Source: Aminiphilus circumscriptus DSM 16581 (lineage in GTDB: Bacteria; Synergistota; Synergistia; Synergistales; Aminiphilaceae). Taken from it: DNA of 64,000 bases. Under the pieces are notes generated by a model that worked only from the letters and a program-made list of their open reading frames with translations, made no database searches and was not told where the DNA came from. Position 1 is the stretch's first letter; each line of letters starts with the position of its first letter. This document shows, piece after piece, positions 33,009 through 42,401 of this stretch. Where the stretch lies: NCBI RefSeq assembly GCF_000526375.1, contig NZ_JAFY01000002.1, positions 1,294,859 through 1,358,858 on the forward strand, read 5' to 3'. The position numbers and the translations under genes are program-made.

Positions 33009-33215
33009 ATGTGGATGAAGGACAGCGAGGGAAACTGGTATCTTTCGCAGCAGGAGCAGATCGATTGCGGTCATTCCGTCGAAGGTTCCTGGCAGAAGAA
33101 CGAAAAAGACGGAACATGGCATTATGAACTGAAGAGCGTGGAGAAGCAGACCTGTCACGTACCTCTTCCTCTCGTTCTTTCCGAAGGAGTGGAGCTGCTT
33201 TCCGAGGCCATCTGA
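33009..33215 (+). CDS. 68-residue hypothetical protein
   Basis: The ATG at 33009 has GGGGAGG nine bases upstream, which decides this start over longer options. The product is small and soluble, without signal peptide or membrane segment, and has two cysteines in IDCGHSVEG and KQTCHVP. A WYLSQQEQ, SWQKNEKDGTWHYELK pattern suggests a small beta-sheet domain. I do not recognise a family. It is transcribed alone from a strong promoter and ends in a strong terminator, so it is a real, probably well expressed orphan. Confidence 0.65.
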   Translation: MWMKDSEGNWYLSQQEQIDCGHSVEGSWQKNEKDGTWHYELKSVEKQTCHVPLPLVLSEGVELLSEAI

Positions 33216-33288
33216 GGTGTTTGTGGCCCTTGTGTCTCTCGCGGAAAGAGTTCGCGGAAGGGCTCCGTCGGAAAAAATGCTTTTCTCG

Positions 33289-33322
33289 AGCGTCGTCGCT
33301 TCCGAGCGGCGACGCTTTTTTT
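33289..33322 (+). terminator. Terminator after the 68-residue protein gene
   Basis: AGCGTCGTCGC (33289-33299) pairs with GCGGCGACGCT (33306-33316), one G-U pair, followed by a run of seven T. Confidence 0.85.
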
Positions 33323-33476
33323 ATGTCTGCACCTGTCCGAGGTACCCCTTCGAAATATGCGTGCGAGCCGTACCGGCGAAGAGAGAGAAAGCAAAACATC
33401 CCTTGTTGGCGAATCCGTTCCGCTTCGCTACAATCGTGAAACCCGTCACCCCATTTGCGCCAAGGAGGAAAAAATC

Positions 33477-34472
33477 ATGTTCATTCTCGTCATCGGCGGT
33501 TCCGACGTCTGCAAGATCCCCGGCCTTTCCGCGGCGGGAGCGAATCCTCAGGTCGTCCCCTTCACGGCCCCTGCGGATGCGGACATGCTCCGATGGGGAC
33601 ATCCCCGCATCGTGGACGTGGTTCCCGTCGATCCCCAGGGACATCCCACACCGGCCGTCATCACCCGGGCGTCCATTCTGGAGGCGGGCATCCCCCATCT
33701 CACACTCCGTGCCGGATCGTATCTGCCTCCCGCCTGTCCCCATCTCGACCTCTGTGTGGAGCCCGGCAGGAACCCCGCGGAGGAAACCGCCGTTGCCCAG
33801 GGAAGAGCGCTCTTCGAAGAGGCCCGAACGCTGGCGGAGGTCTTCGCGGAAATGCGGGAGCCGCTGGTCATCGGGGAATCCGTTCCGGGAGGCACCACCA
33901 CGGCCTACATGGTGCTGCGCGCTCTCGGAATCGACGGCATGGTCTCCTCCGCGTCGCCGAACAATCCCGTGAGCCTCAAAGAGTCGCTCTGCGCCCAGGC
34001 TTTCCGCCGGATGGGAAGAGAGCCCGGGGCGTTTCGCGGAAAAGGGCTCGACGCGGCGGTGGCCTTCGGCGATCCCATGCAGATCGCCGTGGCGGGGATC
34101 GTGGCGGGACTTCCGGAGGAGCACGAGGTGGTCCTCGCCGGAGGAACCCAGATGCTCGCCGTGGCGGCCATTTTACGCAATCTGGGCGTGACCCGGCCTC
34201 TCCTGGTTGCCACCACGAAATACGTGGCGCAGGATCCCGCCGCGGATTTTTCCGCCCTTGCGGCGGCGGCGGCGGTGGAGGTCTACGCGGCACCCCTCGA
34301 TTTCTCCAGGAGTGCCTACCAGGGGCTCCGGGATTATGAGAAGGGCTTCGTCAAGGAAGGAGTCGGCGCTGGAGGAAGCGTGTGGTACGCAGAGCGGCGG
34401 GGCGTCTCCGTGAAGCGCGTCGTCGCGAGGGTTGAGGCGTTGTACGCGGAGATGATGGCCCGTAAAAGCTGA
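33477..34472 (+). CDS. CobT-like nicotinate-nucleotide phosphoribosyltransferase (TIGR00303 type)
   Basis: 331 residues. The sequence ILVIGGSDVCKIPGLSAAGANP, GESVPGGTTTAYMVL near residue 143, FGDPMQIAVAGIVAG near 200 and VVLAGGTQMLAVAAIL near 220 match the archaeal/cyanobacterial-type CobT family (TIGR00303) rather than the classical enterobacterial CobT. The family is thought to activate the lower ligand base of cobalamin, using nicotinate mononucleotide as donor. AAGGAGGA lies before the ATG. The gene is alone between two terminators; no other cobalamin gene and no B12 riboswitch is seen nearby. Confidence 0.82.
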   Translation: MFILVIGGSDVCKIPGLSAAGANPQVVPFTAPADADMLRWGHPRIVDVVPVDPQGHPTPAVITRASILEAGIPHLTLRAGSYLPPACPHLDLCVEPGRNPAEETAVAQGRALFEEARTLAEVFAEMREPLVIGESVPGGTTTAYMVLRALGIDGMVSSASPNNPVSLKESLCAQAFRRMGREPGAFRGKGLDAAVAFGDPMQIAVAGIVAGLPEEHEVVLAGGTQMLAVAAILRNLGVTRPLLVATTKYVAQDPAADFSALAAAAAVEVYAAPLDFSRSAYQGLRDYEKGFVKEGVGAGGSVWYAERRGVSVKRVVARVEALYAEMMARKS

Positions 34473-34550
34473 CCGAGGCTGATCCGTGCACTTGTCTCAA
34501 CTCCTCGGATCAGAGCGGGCAGCGTCGTCGGATTCTCGTGCAGTGCCTTA

Positions 34551-34588
34551 CTCCCGGTTCGCCTTCGGTGGAGCCGGGAGATTTTTTT
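34551..34588 (+). terminator. Terminator after the CobT-like gene
   Basis: CTCCCGG (34551-34557) pairs with CCGGGAG (34574-34580), followed after one A by seven T. An 8-bp inverted repeat (34479-34486 with 34506-34513) precedes it. Confidence 0.75.
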
Positions 34589-34598
34589 GAGCGCTCTC

Positions 34599-36442
34599 TC
34601 ACCGACCCGCCAGGGAAAAAATCGCGTGGAGCATGCCTCCGGCGGCGAAGGCCGTGAAGAACATGATCCCCATGCTCGCGGCGAGGCGCCGTCCTCCCAA
34701 TTCCCGCCACAGCACGATGAAGGTGGCGATGCAGGGAAAAGTCATGGCCAGAGTCACCACGGCCACCACGAGCTGCTGCGGCGACAGACCCAGGGGAACG
34801 AGCATTCCCACCGCCACGTCCTTGCGGAGAATACCCAGGAGGAGCGGTCCCGCCGCCTCGGGGGAAGCCCCAGCACTCCCTGGAACAGGGGCGCGGTGAG
34901 GCGTGCCGCGGCCTGGACGATACCCGCCATGGTGAGGAGGTTCACCAGGAGCACGCCTCCCAGTACGAGGGGTGTCGCCTCCAGAAGAAATCCCTTGATG
35001 CGGAACCAGAGTTTCAGCAGGAGCCCCGAGGGTGAGGGGAGCCGATAGGGGGGAATCTCCACGATGAGCTCCGGGCTGTAGCCGGGAAGGACCAGATGGA
35101 GGATGCGTCCCAGGATCACCCAGGAGACGGCGAGGACCGCGTAGGGGATGAGCACGTAGCGTCCTCCCAGATCGCCCAGCACGCCCACCGCCATGGCCTG
35201 GAGCCCGGCGCAGGGCACTGCCACGGAGATGAGCGTGGCGGCGATGAAGCGTTCCCGGGGCGATTCGAGCACTCGCGTGGCGAGGATGCCCGGCACGTTG
35301 CACCCGAGTCCGAGCAGGGTGGGGATGATGGCGAATCCGTGCAGGCCGAGGCGGTGCAGCAGGGCGTCGAAGAACACCGCGAGCCGGGGGAGGTAGCCGA
35401 AATCCTCCAGAAAGCTCAGCACCGCATAGAAGGCCGTCACGTAGGGGAGAACCATGACGAACTCCACATAGAGCCCCGTGGTGAGCATGCCAAAGCTCTG
35501 CTCGAAGTCGATGGCACCGTCCACGAGCCGGCCGATGAGGATGTGGTGAAGCAATCCCTCGCCGCCGAGGGCGGCGGAAAGTTTTTCCAGAAGGGGAAGA
35601 AGCAGCCGATTCGCCAGAGGGTCCAGAAGACGGTCGATGAGCCCCTCGCCGAGAAAGCGAATGGTGTTGTAACTGGTCAGAATGACCCCCAGGGCGATGA
35701 GGCCGCCCCAGACGCGGTGTACCGAGGCGTCCTCGAGCTTGTCCCGCCAGGTGTGGTGGCGATGGGTCACCCGCTGGACCCGCTGGATGACGCTGCCGAT
35801 GGCGAGCCATCGCTCTTCGGCGCTCCGCAGCGTTCGCGTCGTTTCTTCAGGAGGGCGCGCCGCCTGCGCTGTGCCGCTGGTCTTTTCCTGCAGTGCCCGG
35901 ACAAGTTCATTGATCCCCTGTCCCGTTACGGCCACGGTGGGCACCACGGGAACGCCCAGTGCCTCGGCGAGGGCGGAGGCATCCACGGCAATCCCCTTGT
36001 GTCGCGCTTCGTCCACCATGTTCAGGGCCACCACCGCGGGGAGGCCCCGTTCGAGAACCTGGAGGGCGAGGTAGAGATTCCGCTCCAGCGCGGTGCAATC
36101 CAGAACGACGATGACCGCTTCGGCCCCCTCGTCCACAATGCGCCGAGCCACCTCCTCCGCCTCGTTCGTGGGGTCCAGGGTGTAGGCCCCGGGGACGTCG
36201 ATGAGATGAAAACAGGAATCCCCGAAGGCGAGACGCCCCTCGGAAAAGCCGACGGTCGTTCCGGGATAGTTGGAGGAAATGGCGTGCACTCCCGTGAGCC
36301 GCGTGAAGAGCACACTCTTGCCCACGTTGGGGTTGCCCACGAGAAGAATTCTCCGGTTGCAGGGAATGCCCCGGAGTTCCGCCACCAGGGGATTGCCGCA
36401 GCAGGACTCCCGGAAGGCGCGGCGTCCTTCCTCGGCCTTCAC
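34599..36442 (-). pseudogene. feoB: Ferrous iron transporter FeoB, frameshifted near the C-terminus
   Basis: The N-terminal G domain is complete: GNPNVGKSVLFTRLTG (G1), SSNYPGTTVGF (G2), DVPGAYTL (G3), NMVDEA (G4). The membrane part with the two gate regions follows (LGLGCNVPGILATR, VPCAGLQAMAVGVLG). Reading continues in one frame to VLGLPP, then must move to another frame to continue as PEAAGPLLLGILRKDVAVG to the end IFSLAGR. The shift maps to a run of five G on the plus strand (34860-34864); one more base would restore a protein of about 614 residues. GTG 36442 has GGGGAGGG upstream. The gene follows feoA. Either FeoB is inactive here or the base was lost in sequencing. Confidence 0.85.
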
Positions 36443-36488
36443 GGACGCGCCCTCCCCGGAGCCGTGGAAGAATGCCGTTTTGCTCCGT

Positions 36489-36803
36489 TCATGGCTCCGG
36501 CACCTCCTCCACGAGGATCGCCCTGGAGACGCCGTGTCCCACGGCGATCTGCCGTCCGTCGAGCTCTAGGGCCACGGGGCCGGAAAAGGGCATACCCGAG
36601 AGCTTCGTCACGATCTTGCCAGGGCGGATGCCGAGGGCCTCCAGGCGTGCGCCGCTCTCTCCCCGGGGCAGGGAGACGATGCGGACTCGTTGGCCGTTGG
36701 GGACTTCCCGCAGCGGAAAAGGGGGCGGAGTTCCCTCCTGTCGCCTTTGCGGAGGTGCCGAAGCTGTGGAAGTGGAAAGAGTCTCCGTCTCCGAATCGGT
36801 CAT
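36489..36803 (-). CDS. feoA: FeoA domain protein
   Basis: About 104 residues from the ATG at 36803, which has AGGAG upstream; a longer start at 36854 has none. After a Ser/Thr-rich, proline-containing N-terminus (about 35 residues, unusual) comes an SH3-like FeoA domain: LREVPNGQRVRIVSLPRGESGARLEALGIRPGKIVTKLSG and ALELDGRQIAVGHGVSRAILVE. FeoA is a small cytoplasmic partner needed for FeoB-driven ferrous iron uptake. It lies 46 bases before feoB. A 15-base palindrome 87 bases upstream may be a metal regulator site. Confidence 0.85.
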   Translation of the reverse strand: MTDSETETLSTSTASAPPQRRQEGTPPPFPLREVPNGQRVRIVSLPRGESGARLEALGIRPGKIVTKLSGMPFSGPVALELDGRQIAVGHGVSRAILVEEVPEP

Positions 36804-36889
36804 TCGGAAAAGGTTCTCCTGTTCAGGGTTGAACTTGGAAGCGTGTCTGCCCATATGCTACCGACCTTTGCTGAACGAGATGGGGCGAT

Positions 36890-36904
36890 ACGTTTCGGAA
36901 ACGT
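36890..36904. promoter_or_regulatory. Palindrome upstream of feoA
   Basis: ACGTTTCGGAAACGT is a perfect 7-bp inverted repeat around one base, 87 bases before the feoA start. It does not match the classical Fur consensus. It could bind an iron-responsive or other regulator. Confidence 0.4.
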
Positions 36905-37084
36905 GATGTTTGCGTTCTGCCGGGCCGTGTCCGCATTGTCCCCTGATCAGGAGGACGACATCACGGCGCGAACCCGAGGCTGAAGATACCCGCTCCCGTC
37001 AAAAAAAGCAAGGATTTCCGCGAAGGGTTTCTTTTTCCTCGGTTTGCTCGAACGTTCTTTTCCGTGGTGCGAAAAGGCGGAAGA

Positions 37085-38258
37085 TCAGAGGCCGAGGCTT
37101 TTCACCAGCATGGTGGCGTAGCTTCCCCGGGGGAGCAGAAATGAAAGAGTGCTCTTGCGCTTGCCGGGATAGCGTTCGTCCTCCTCCGGTCGCGACCAGG
37201 TGAATTCTTCGGGAACGACCACTGCGGCGCGGAGAAAGGACGAAAAATAGGACTGCCGGATTTCCCGGAGGTTGAACTGGGCACGCCGGACATTGCGCTC
37301 GGCGAGGACCTCCTCGATGAGTTCCAGACATTCCGGATCCGTCGCTTCCATGCGTGACGCTACCGTGGGGAGCGAAAGTGCACCGAGGCGTGCGCCGCCC
37401 TGACGGCCCGGATTCCTGAAATGGACGTACTCCCCAGTTTTGCCTTTTACGGAAAAGGTCTCCCGGGCGTGGCGGAGAACGAGGCGCCGGAGTACCTCGT
37501 TCCAGAGAAAACTCTGATAGGCCGCGAAATGGAGGGAAAGTTCCTCCCGGGGAATGCGCTGGAGCGCGAAAAGTCCCCCCCCGGTCTCCACCGTTTCTGC
37601 GGAGGATTTCCATGATCTCCCGGTGGAGCGGCGTTGCACAGAGGGGAAGCAGCGCATCCCACTGTCCCCAAAGAGCTTCCATGGCGCGTTTGCGCTCCTT
37701 CGCGGCACTGGGCGCCTCGGGGTGAATGGTGGTGAAGTAGAGCTTGAGAGCGCCGTTGTAGTGTCCTCTGACGACCCTTTCCCCGAAGAAGGCCCCATCG
37801 TTGCCGACGCTGCCGAAGCGCTGGTCGTCGAAGTAGTTGGCGAACCCGAGATCGCGAATCTCCAGAAGTCGCCCCAGGAGATGCGTTTCGTCGGCGGGGG
37901 CGATGTCACGGAGCGTGAGAGTGAAGCGATTTCCCCGGATGAAGTGGGGGGACATGGCCTCGCTGGAGTATCCCACGGGAGAGATGGAGACGTTGGGGGA
38001 CGAAAAGGAAAGATCCACCCGTGCCGGGGCGGTGAGATACTGGATCGTGTGGGCGTGACGGTCCTTTTTGCCGCCGTAGCGGATGTCCTGGAGGCTCAAT
38101 CCCGATGCCCGGGCCGCTTCCCGCAGAGCATCCAGCGTGTTCCACCCCCGTTTTTCCAGACGGTACACGCGGAACGGCGCACGTCCTCTTTTCTCCTCGA
38201 GCGGAAGAGAGATCACTTCCTCGACGAAGAATTCCTCGGGTGTTCCCTTGATCTTCAC
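37085..38258 (-). pseudogene. truD: tRNA pseudouridine synthase D, frameshifted
   Basis: TruD makes pseudouridine at position 13 of some tRNAs. The first two thirds are in one frame: FFVEEVISLPL at the N-terminus, then the catalytic-site segment RYGGKKDRHAHTIQYLT (Asp in GGKKDRHA near residue 80) and GNRFTLTLRDI, FANYFDDQRFGS. After ILRRNGGDRGG the frame must change to read LFALQRIPREELSLHFAAYQSFLWNEVLRR through SYATMLVKSLGL. The shift lies in a run of eight C on the plus strand (37575-37582); seven would restore an enzyme of about 390 residues. As for feoB, a sequencing error and a true mutation cannot be told apart here. Confidence 0.85.
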
Positions 38259-38372
38259 TGCTTTCGCTCCTGTCCTTTGTCGTCATGCCCGCAGGGGGCG
38301 TTTTGGGGTGTCTGTCGTCCCTCCCTTCGGGGTGGGGCGGAGCAGGCCCTTCGGAACGAACGTGTCTTGGTC

Positions 38373-39593
38373 TCACGCGACGGAGGTCTGCTGTTTGGAG
38401 GTGCGCAGGGCCTCCAGAAGTTCCGGAAGGCTCATGTCCTCGTTTCCGCTGTAAAAATGGAGGCCGAACTGTAGATGCGGCTCCAGGGAAATCAATCGGT
38501 CATTGTCCTTCATCATGTGGGACAGCGTTTCCTTCATGCGTCCCATGACCGTTTTCGCTCCCGACTGCGGTGTTTCGGGAAGGAGGATACAGAGCGAATT
38601 GTCCTGGAGCAGAAAGGCCAGATCCGTCTCCCGGATTTCCTTGTTGAAACGGCTGCAGAGCGCCAGAAGCAGTTCCCGTCTGTTTGCCTCGCTCGTGGCT
38701 TTGGGATCGGCCTCGTTCCGTTTGAGAAAATCCAGATCCACGAGAAGGGCCGAGAGCCAGCGGCGGAAACGCCTCGCCCGGGCGATCTCGTAGGATGCCC
38801 GGGGAAAAAAGTAGGTGTCTCCGTAGAGCCCCGTCCGTGGATCCCGGGAGAAGCAGCCCTCCGCGGAGGATCCTGAGGACGTCCGGTTCGTTTCCGTGTC
38901 ATCCTGTTTCTGGGCCGAGGAACTTTGCGGAAGCAGAAACACCCAGACCTCGCCGTCGAGTTCCTCTCGAAGGACGGCGTAGTGTTTTCCCTTGACGGTT
39001 ATATGCTCGAGTGCGGAGGGAAAGAGCATCTCCCCTTCCTGTTTCTGAAGGTCTCCGAGGGACGTTCCCACGAGATCCAGAAGTGCTTTGCTCGCGTCCT
39101 GGAACATGCCGTTTCTGCCGATGACCGCGAAGGGCAAAGGGCAGGAATCGAGGGAGGATGTCTGCCGTTGTGCCGTCCCGCTCGTTTCGAAAAGTTCGGC
39201 CTCTGTGGTCTCGTTTGCCGGAGCGCTCCGACGTCGTGTGGGTTTCACTGCTTCGGCCTCCGGCACGGCGATGCCTCCGAGGATGATCGCTCCGGAGAAG
39301 ATCAGCGCTGTTCCACCCCATGCCACAACGGGAGGAAGGCCGAAGTGCAGCGACGTGAGGGCGAGGGCCAATCCCTGACAGAGTGCCTGAAGTCCTAGAG
39401 AGGCACCGGTTCCCTTCAGCCTGCCGAGAGGAATGTAGATGGCGCTCGACACGATGTAGGCACCGCCTGCGGCGATCCAGAGGGGAAGCGGAATGTTCGC
39501 GGAAGTTCCTTCGCCTCCGGCCATCAGGGCGCCTCCGAGAAGAAGAATGGAAAGAAAGGGGGGCAGGGTGATCCAGTCGAAGAGGTGACTCAT
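38373..39593 (-). CDS. Membrane protein with degenerate PAS and GGDEF-like domains
   Basis: 406 residues from the ATG at 39593 (GGATGG upstream). Four hydrophobic helices occupy about residues 5-115. A PAS-like segment follows (PLPFAVIGRNGMFQDASKALLDLVG, about 155-180). The C-terminal part (about 240-400) has the outline of a GGDEF domain: DPRTGLYGDTYFFPRASYEIARARRF, LSALLVDLDFLKRNEAD and REDT-like RETDLAFLLQDNSLCILLPET. The GGDEF catalytic loop is replaced by LQDNS, so diguanylate cyclase activity is unlikely; it may be a signalling or scaffold protein. It is divergent from the next gene. Confidence 0.7.
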   Translation of the reverse strand: MSHLFDWITLPPFLSILLLGGALMAGGEGTSANIPLPLWIAAGGAYIVSSAIYIPLGRLKGTGASLGLQALCQGLALALTSLHFGLPPVVAWGGTALIFSGAIILGGIAVPEAEAVKPTRRRSAPANETTEAELFETSGTAQRQTSSLDSCPLPFAVIGRNGMFQDASKALLDLVGTSLGDLQKQEGEMLFPSALEHITVKGKHYAVLREELDGEVWVFLLPQSSSAQKQDDTETNRTSSGSSAEGCFSRDPRTGLYGDTYFFPRASYEIARARRFRRWLSALLVDLDFLKRNEADPKATSEANRRELLLALCSRFNKEIRETDLAFLLQDNSLCILLPETPQSGAKTVMGRMKETLSHMMKDNDRLISLEPHLQFGLHFYSGNEDMSLPELLEALRTSKQQTSVA

Positions 39594-39896
39594 GCAGTGC
39601 ACCATCCTTCGTTATGAAAAGAAGGATCTCGTGATGTGCAAGCTGTTGTCCTGTACATGAAACTGCCTCCCCGTAGTGAATGGAGCCGACGCGGCCGTCG
39701 GCTGCGTTTCTTCGTACCACAACTCGAAGGCGTTTCTCGAAAGTATTGGAAAAGCGCGCTCCGTTCTTCCGCCAGCCCCGTCCCGCGACGTGTCCCTTCC
39801 GGAGCAGCGCGGCGGCACCAAGGCCGTACAGTTATACCATAAAAGGGAAGAGGGCAAGCATGCTCCCAACACAATCCTCACGGAGAGACGGACATG

Positions 39897-39905
39897 TGTT
39901 ACAAT
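39897..39905 (+). promoter_or_regulatory. Extended -10 promoter
   Basis: TGTTACAAT, a TG-n-TACAAT extended -10 element, lies 47 bases before the start of the small coiled-coil gene. No clear -35 box is present, as is usual for this type. Confidence 0.45.
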
Positions 39906-39951
39906 AAACTCCGCATTTTTTTCGGGGCAAGCCCCCAAGGAGGACGTTATC

Positions 39952-40392
39952 ATGCAGATGCCGGTACAGTTCAGTCTCGACGAACTTCTCTCCATGCTCA
40001 TGGCCCGCATGGATTCCCTTGCCGTTGCGGAAGAGAACATGAAGACCAAATTCAACATTTTCGCCCGGGTTCTCTACAAAAAGGGACTTCTCACGGACGA
40101 GGAGATCCTCGAGTCCGTCCGGGAGGAGCACCGGGTTCTCAAGGAGCTGGGACTTCTCGCCGAAATGCCCGGAGAGGACATGCTCAAGGCCGTGGCGGAC
40201 AACATGCTCCAGTGGATCAAGGGAGATGTGAAGGCCATCAAGAAGGGCATGGAGGAGTACGAGAAGAAACTGCGGGAGTACGCCGCCCAGGAGGCGCGGA
40301 AGCCCAAGATCGACGTGGCTCCCTCGAACGTGCTCTCCCAGCTCGACCGTCTGAGCGGCAAGAAACCCGGAGGCGGCAAGCTCATTCTCTAG
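39952..40392 (+). CDS. 146-residue coiled-coil protein of unknown function
   Basis: Starts at ATG 39952 with AAGGAGG eight bases upstream. The protein is soluble and almost entirely helical and charged (ENMKTKFNIFARVLYKKGLLTDEEILESVREEHRVLKELG, WIKGDVKAIKKGMEEYEKKLREYAAQEAR), with a flexible tail rich in Lys/Gly. The pattern KKGLLTDEEI is like a small helix-turn-helix dimerisation segment. No family is recognised. It precedes the glycan locus by about 110 bases and may be separate from it. Confidence 0.7.
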   Translation: MQMPVQFSLDELLSMLMARMDSLAVAEENMKTKFNIFARVLYKKGLLTDEEILESVREEHRVLKELGLLAEMPGEDMLKAVADNMLQWIKGDVKAIKKGMEEYEKKLREYAAQEARKPKIDVAPSNVLSQLDRLSGKKPGGGKLIL

Positions 40393-40499
40393 CGGAGACG
40401 CCCCGGTTTCCACCGGGATCGCCTTCCTGACGGGGTATCTCCGGAGGTACGCTCCCTCGCGGAGCGATCCGGACATCTTCGATCTGCAAGGGGGGCGTT

Positions 40500-42401
40500 T
40501 TGCCCGTGTCGCAGGACAGAACCGTTTTCTCGCACCTTCGCTCCGGAATCCGCAAAGCGTGGCTCGGAATGGCCCGGCGGGGACGATACGTCTTGCTCTG
40601 GGACATCATCGTCCTTGTCCTGGCGGTTTATCTGGGGTACGCTCTGCGTCTCACGCTGTTTCTTCCCCGCTTCTATCTTGGAGACTTTGTTCTCGCCGCC
40701 CTGCTCTTTCCGGGATGCGTCACCGGCGTGTTTGCCGCGGCGGGGCTCTACCGCGTGCTCTGGCCCCAGGCGAGCGTGGAGGAGTTCCTGCGCCTCGCCC
40801 GCTGGTACGCCCTTGGCGCACTTCTTTTCGTCCTCGCGGACAAATTTTTCACGCGGCTGCTCATCCCCCGAACGACCCTGGCCATCATGATCGGGTCGGG
40901 AATTCTCTTTCTGGGGGCGGTTCGCCTTTCCTGGCGTCTCTGTCGGAGCGGTGGCGGCGATGCGGCGAAGAGCCGGGCGCGAGGACTCATCGTGGGTGCC
41001 GGAGAGGCGGGAACGCTTCTCGTGCGGGACCTGCTCCGGGGCGGCGGCGATGTCCTCCCCCTCGGGTTCGTGGATGACGATCCGGCGAAAACCAACATGG
41101 AGATCGCCGGAGTGCGTGTTTTGGGGAACACCGCCAGGCTTCGGGAGCTGGTGGAGACGTTGCAGGTGGAGGTGCTTCTCATCGCCCTTCCCACCGTGGC
41201 GGGACACGTGGTGCGGAAGATTCTCGACGACGTGGCGGAGACAGGAGTGCAAGTGCGCGTTCTTCCCAGCCTTCGCGAGCTGGCGGGCGGAACGGTGAGC
41301 GTGAGTCGTCTGCGCACCGTTCGCCTGGAGGATCTTCTCTGCCGGGAGGCGATCCGGCTCGACCTGGAGGGCATCGACGGCATTCTCCGGGGGCGAAGCG
41401 TGCTCGTCACCGGAGCGGGAGGGTCCATCGGCAGCGAGATCTGCCGGCAGGTGCTGGCCCACGGTCCGCGGGAGCTGGTGCTCCTCGGGCATGGGGAACA
41501 TTCCATCTACACGCTTCTGGAGGAGCTGGGAAAGCTCAGTCCGGCCCCTCCGTTGCGGGCGGTCATCGGTGACGTGGCGGATGCCCGGACCATGGAAGGC
41601 CTTTTTCGCGAGACTCGTCCGGGCGTGGTGTTCCATGCCGCCGCACACAAACATGTTCCTCTCATGGAGTTCAATGCCCGGGAGGCGCTTCGGGTGAACG
41701 CCCTCGGCACATGGACCGTGGCGCGCCTCGCCGGGGAATACGGCGCGGAGCGCCTGGTGCTCATCTCCACGGACAAGGCGGTGAACCCCACGAGTGTCAT
41801 GGGGGCCACCAAGCGGCTGGCGGAGATGCTGCTCCAGGAGGCCCAGAGCGCCTATCCCGGAACGGCCTATCTGGCGGTACGTTTCGGAAACGTCCTCGGC
41901 AGCCGGGGGAGCGTGGTTCCCAAGTTCGAGAGGCAGATCAGGGATGGCGGTCCCCTGACGGTGACCCACCCGGAGATGCGGCGCTACTTCATGCTCATTC
42001 CCGAGGCGGTGAGCCTTGTGCTCCAGGCCGCGTCCATCGGCGAGGGAGGCGAACTCTTCGTGCTCGACATGGGCGAACCCGTGCGCATCGCCGCCCTGGC
42101 GGAAATGCTCATCCGCCTTCACGGCTACAGACCCAACGGGGATATCCCCATTGTCTACACCGGACTTCGTCCCGGGGAAAAACTTTTCGAGGAACTCTTC
42201 TACGATCCGGATCATGTCCTGCGGACCACGCACGAAAAAATCTTCGCCGCCCGCCTCGAAGCGAGGTCCGGCGAACGCCTGGCCGAGGCGCTCGCCAGTG
42301 CCCTTGCCGGAGGGGACGAGGAGGCGAGGGCACTGCTCCGGGCGTGGGTGCCCACCTATGCTCCCGGAGGAGGAATGCCCGCGGAGGAGTGTTCGGCGTG
42401 A
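40500..42401 (+). CDS. pglF: UDP-GlcNAc 4,6-dehydratase, PglF/FlaA1/CapD type
   Basis: 633 residues: four N-terminal membrane helices (about 30-150), a CoA-binding-like Rossmann domain (RGLIVGAGEAGTLLVRDLL, near 160) and a C-terminal extended SDR (VLVTGAGGSIGSEICRQVL, near 300). The usual Tyr of the SDR triad is replaced by Met in SVMGATKRLAE near 435, typical of PglF-type C6-deoxygenating dehydratases. LVLISTDKAVNPTS and RFGNVLGSRGSV are further markers. It makes UDP-4-keto-6-deoxy-GlcNAc, the first step to UDP-diNAcBac and related sugars. The start is TTG 40500 or GTG 40506, both after AAGGGGGG. It overlaps the next gene. Confidence 0.9.
   Translation: MPVSQDRTVFSHLRSGIRKAWLGMARRGRYVLLWDIIVLVLAVYLGYALRLTLFLPRFYLGDFVLAALLFPGCVTGVFAAAGLYRVLWPQASVEEFLRLARWYALGALLFVLADKFFTRLLIPRTTLAIMIGSGILFLGAVRLSWRLCRSGGGDAAKSRARGLIVGAGEAGTLLVRDLLRGGGDVLPLGFVDDDPAKTNMEIAGVRVLGNTARLRELVETLQVEVLLIALPTVAGHVVRKILDDVAETGVQVRVLPSLRELAGGTVSVSRLRTVRLEDLLCREAIRLDLEGIDGILRGRSVLVTGAGGSIGSEICRQVLAHGPRELVLLGHGEHSIYTLLEELGKLSPAPPLRAVIGDVADARTMEGLFRETRPGVVFHAAAHKHVPLMEFNAREALRVNALGTWTVARLAGEYGAERLVLISTDKAVNPTSVMGATKRLAEMLLQEAQSAYPGTAYLAVRFGNVLGSRGSVVPKFERQIRDGGPLTVTHPEMRRYFMLIPEAVSLVLQAASIGEGGELFVLDMGEPVRIAALAEMLIRLHGYRPNGDIPIVYTGLRPGEKLFEELFYDPDHVLRTTHEKIFAARLEARSGERLAEALASALAGGDEEARALLRAWVPTYAPGGGMPAEECSA

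Noticed and set aside
33216..33476. Possible cobalamin riboswitch before the CobT-like gene
   Set aside because: Only the terminator of the previous gene was found; no B12-box sequence or suitable multi-stem structure.
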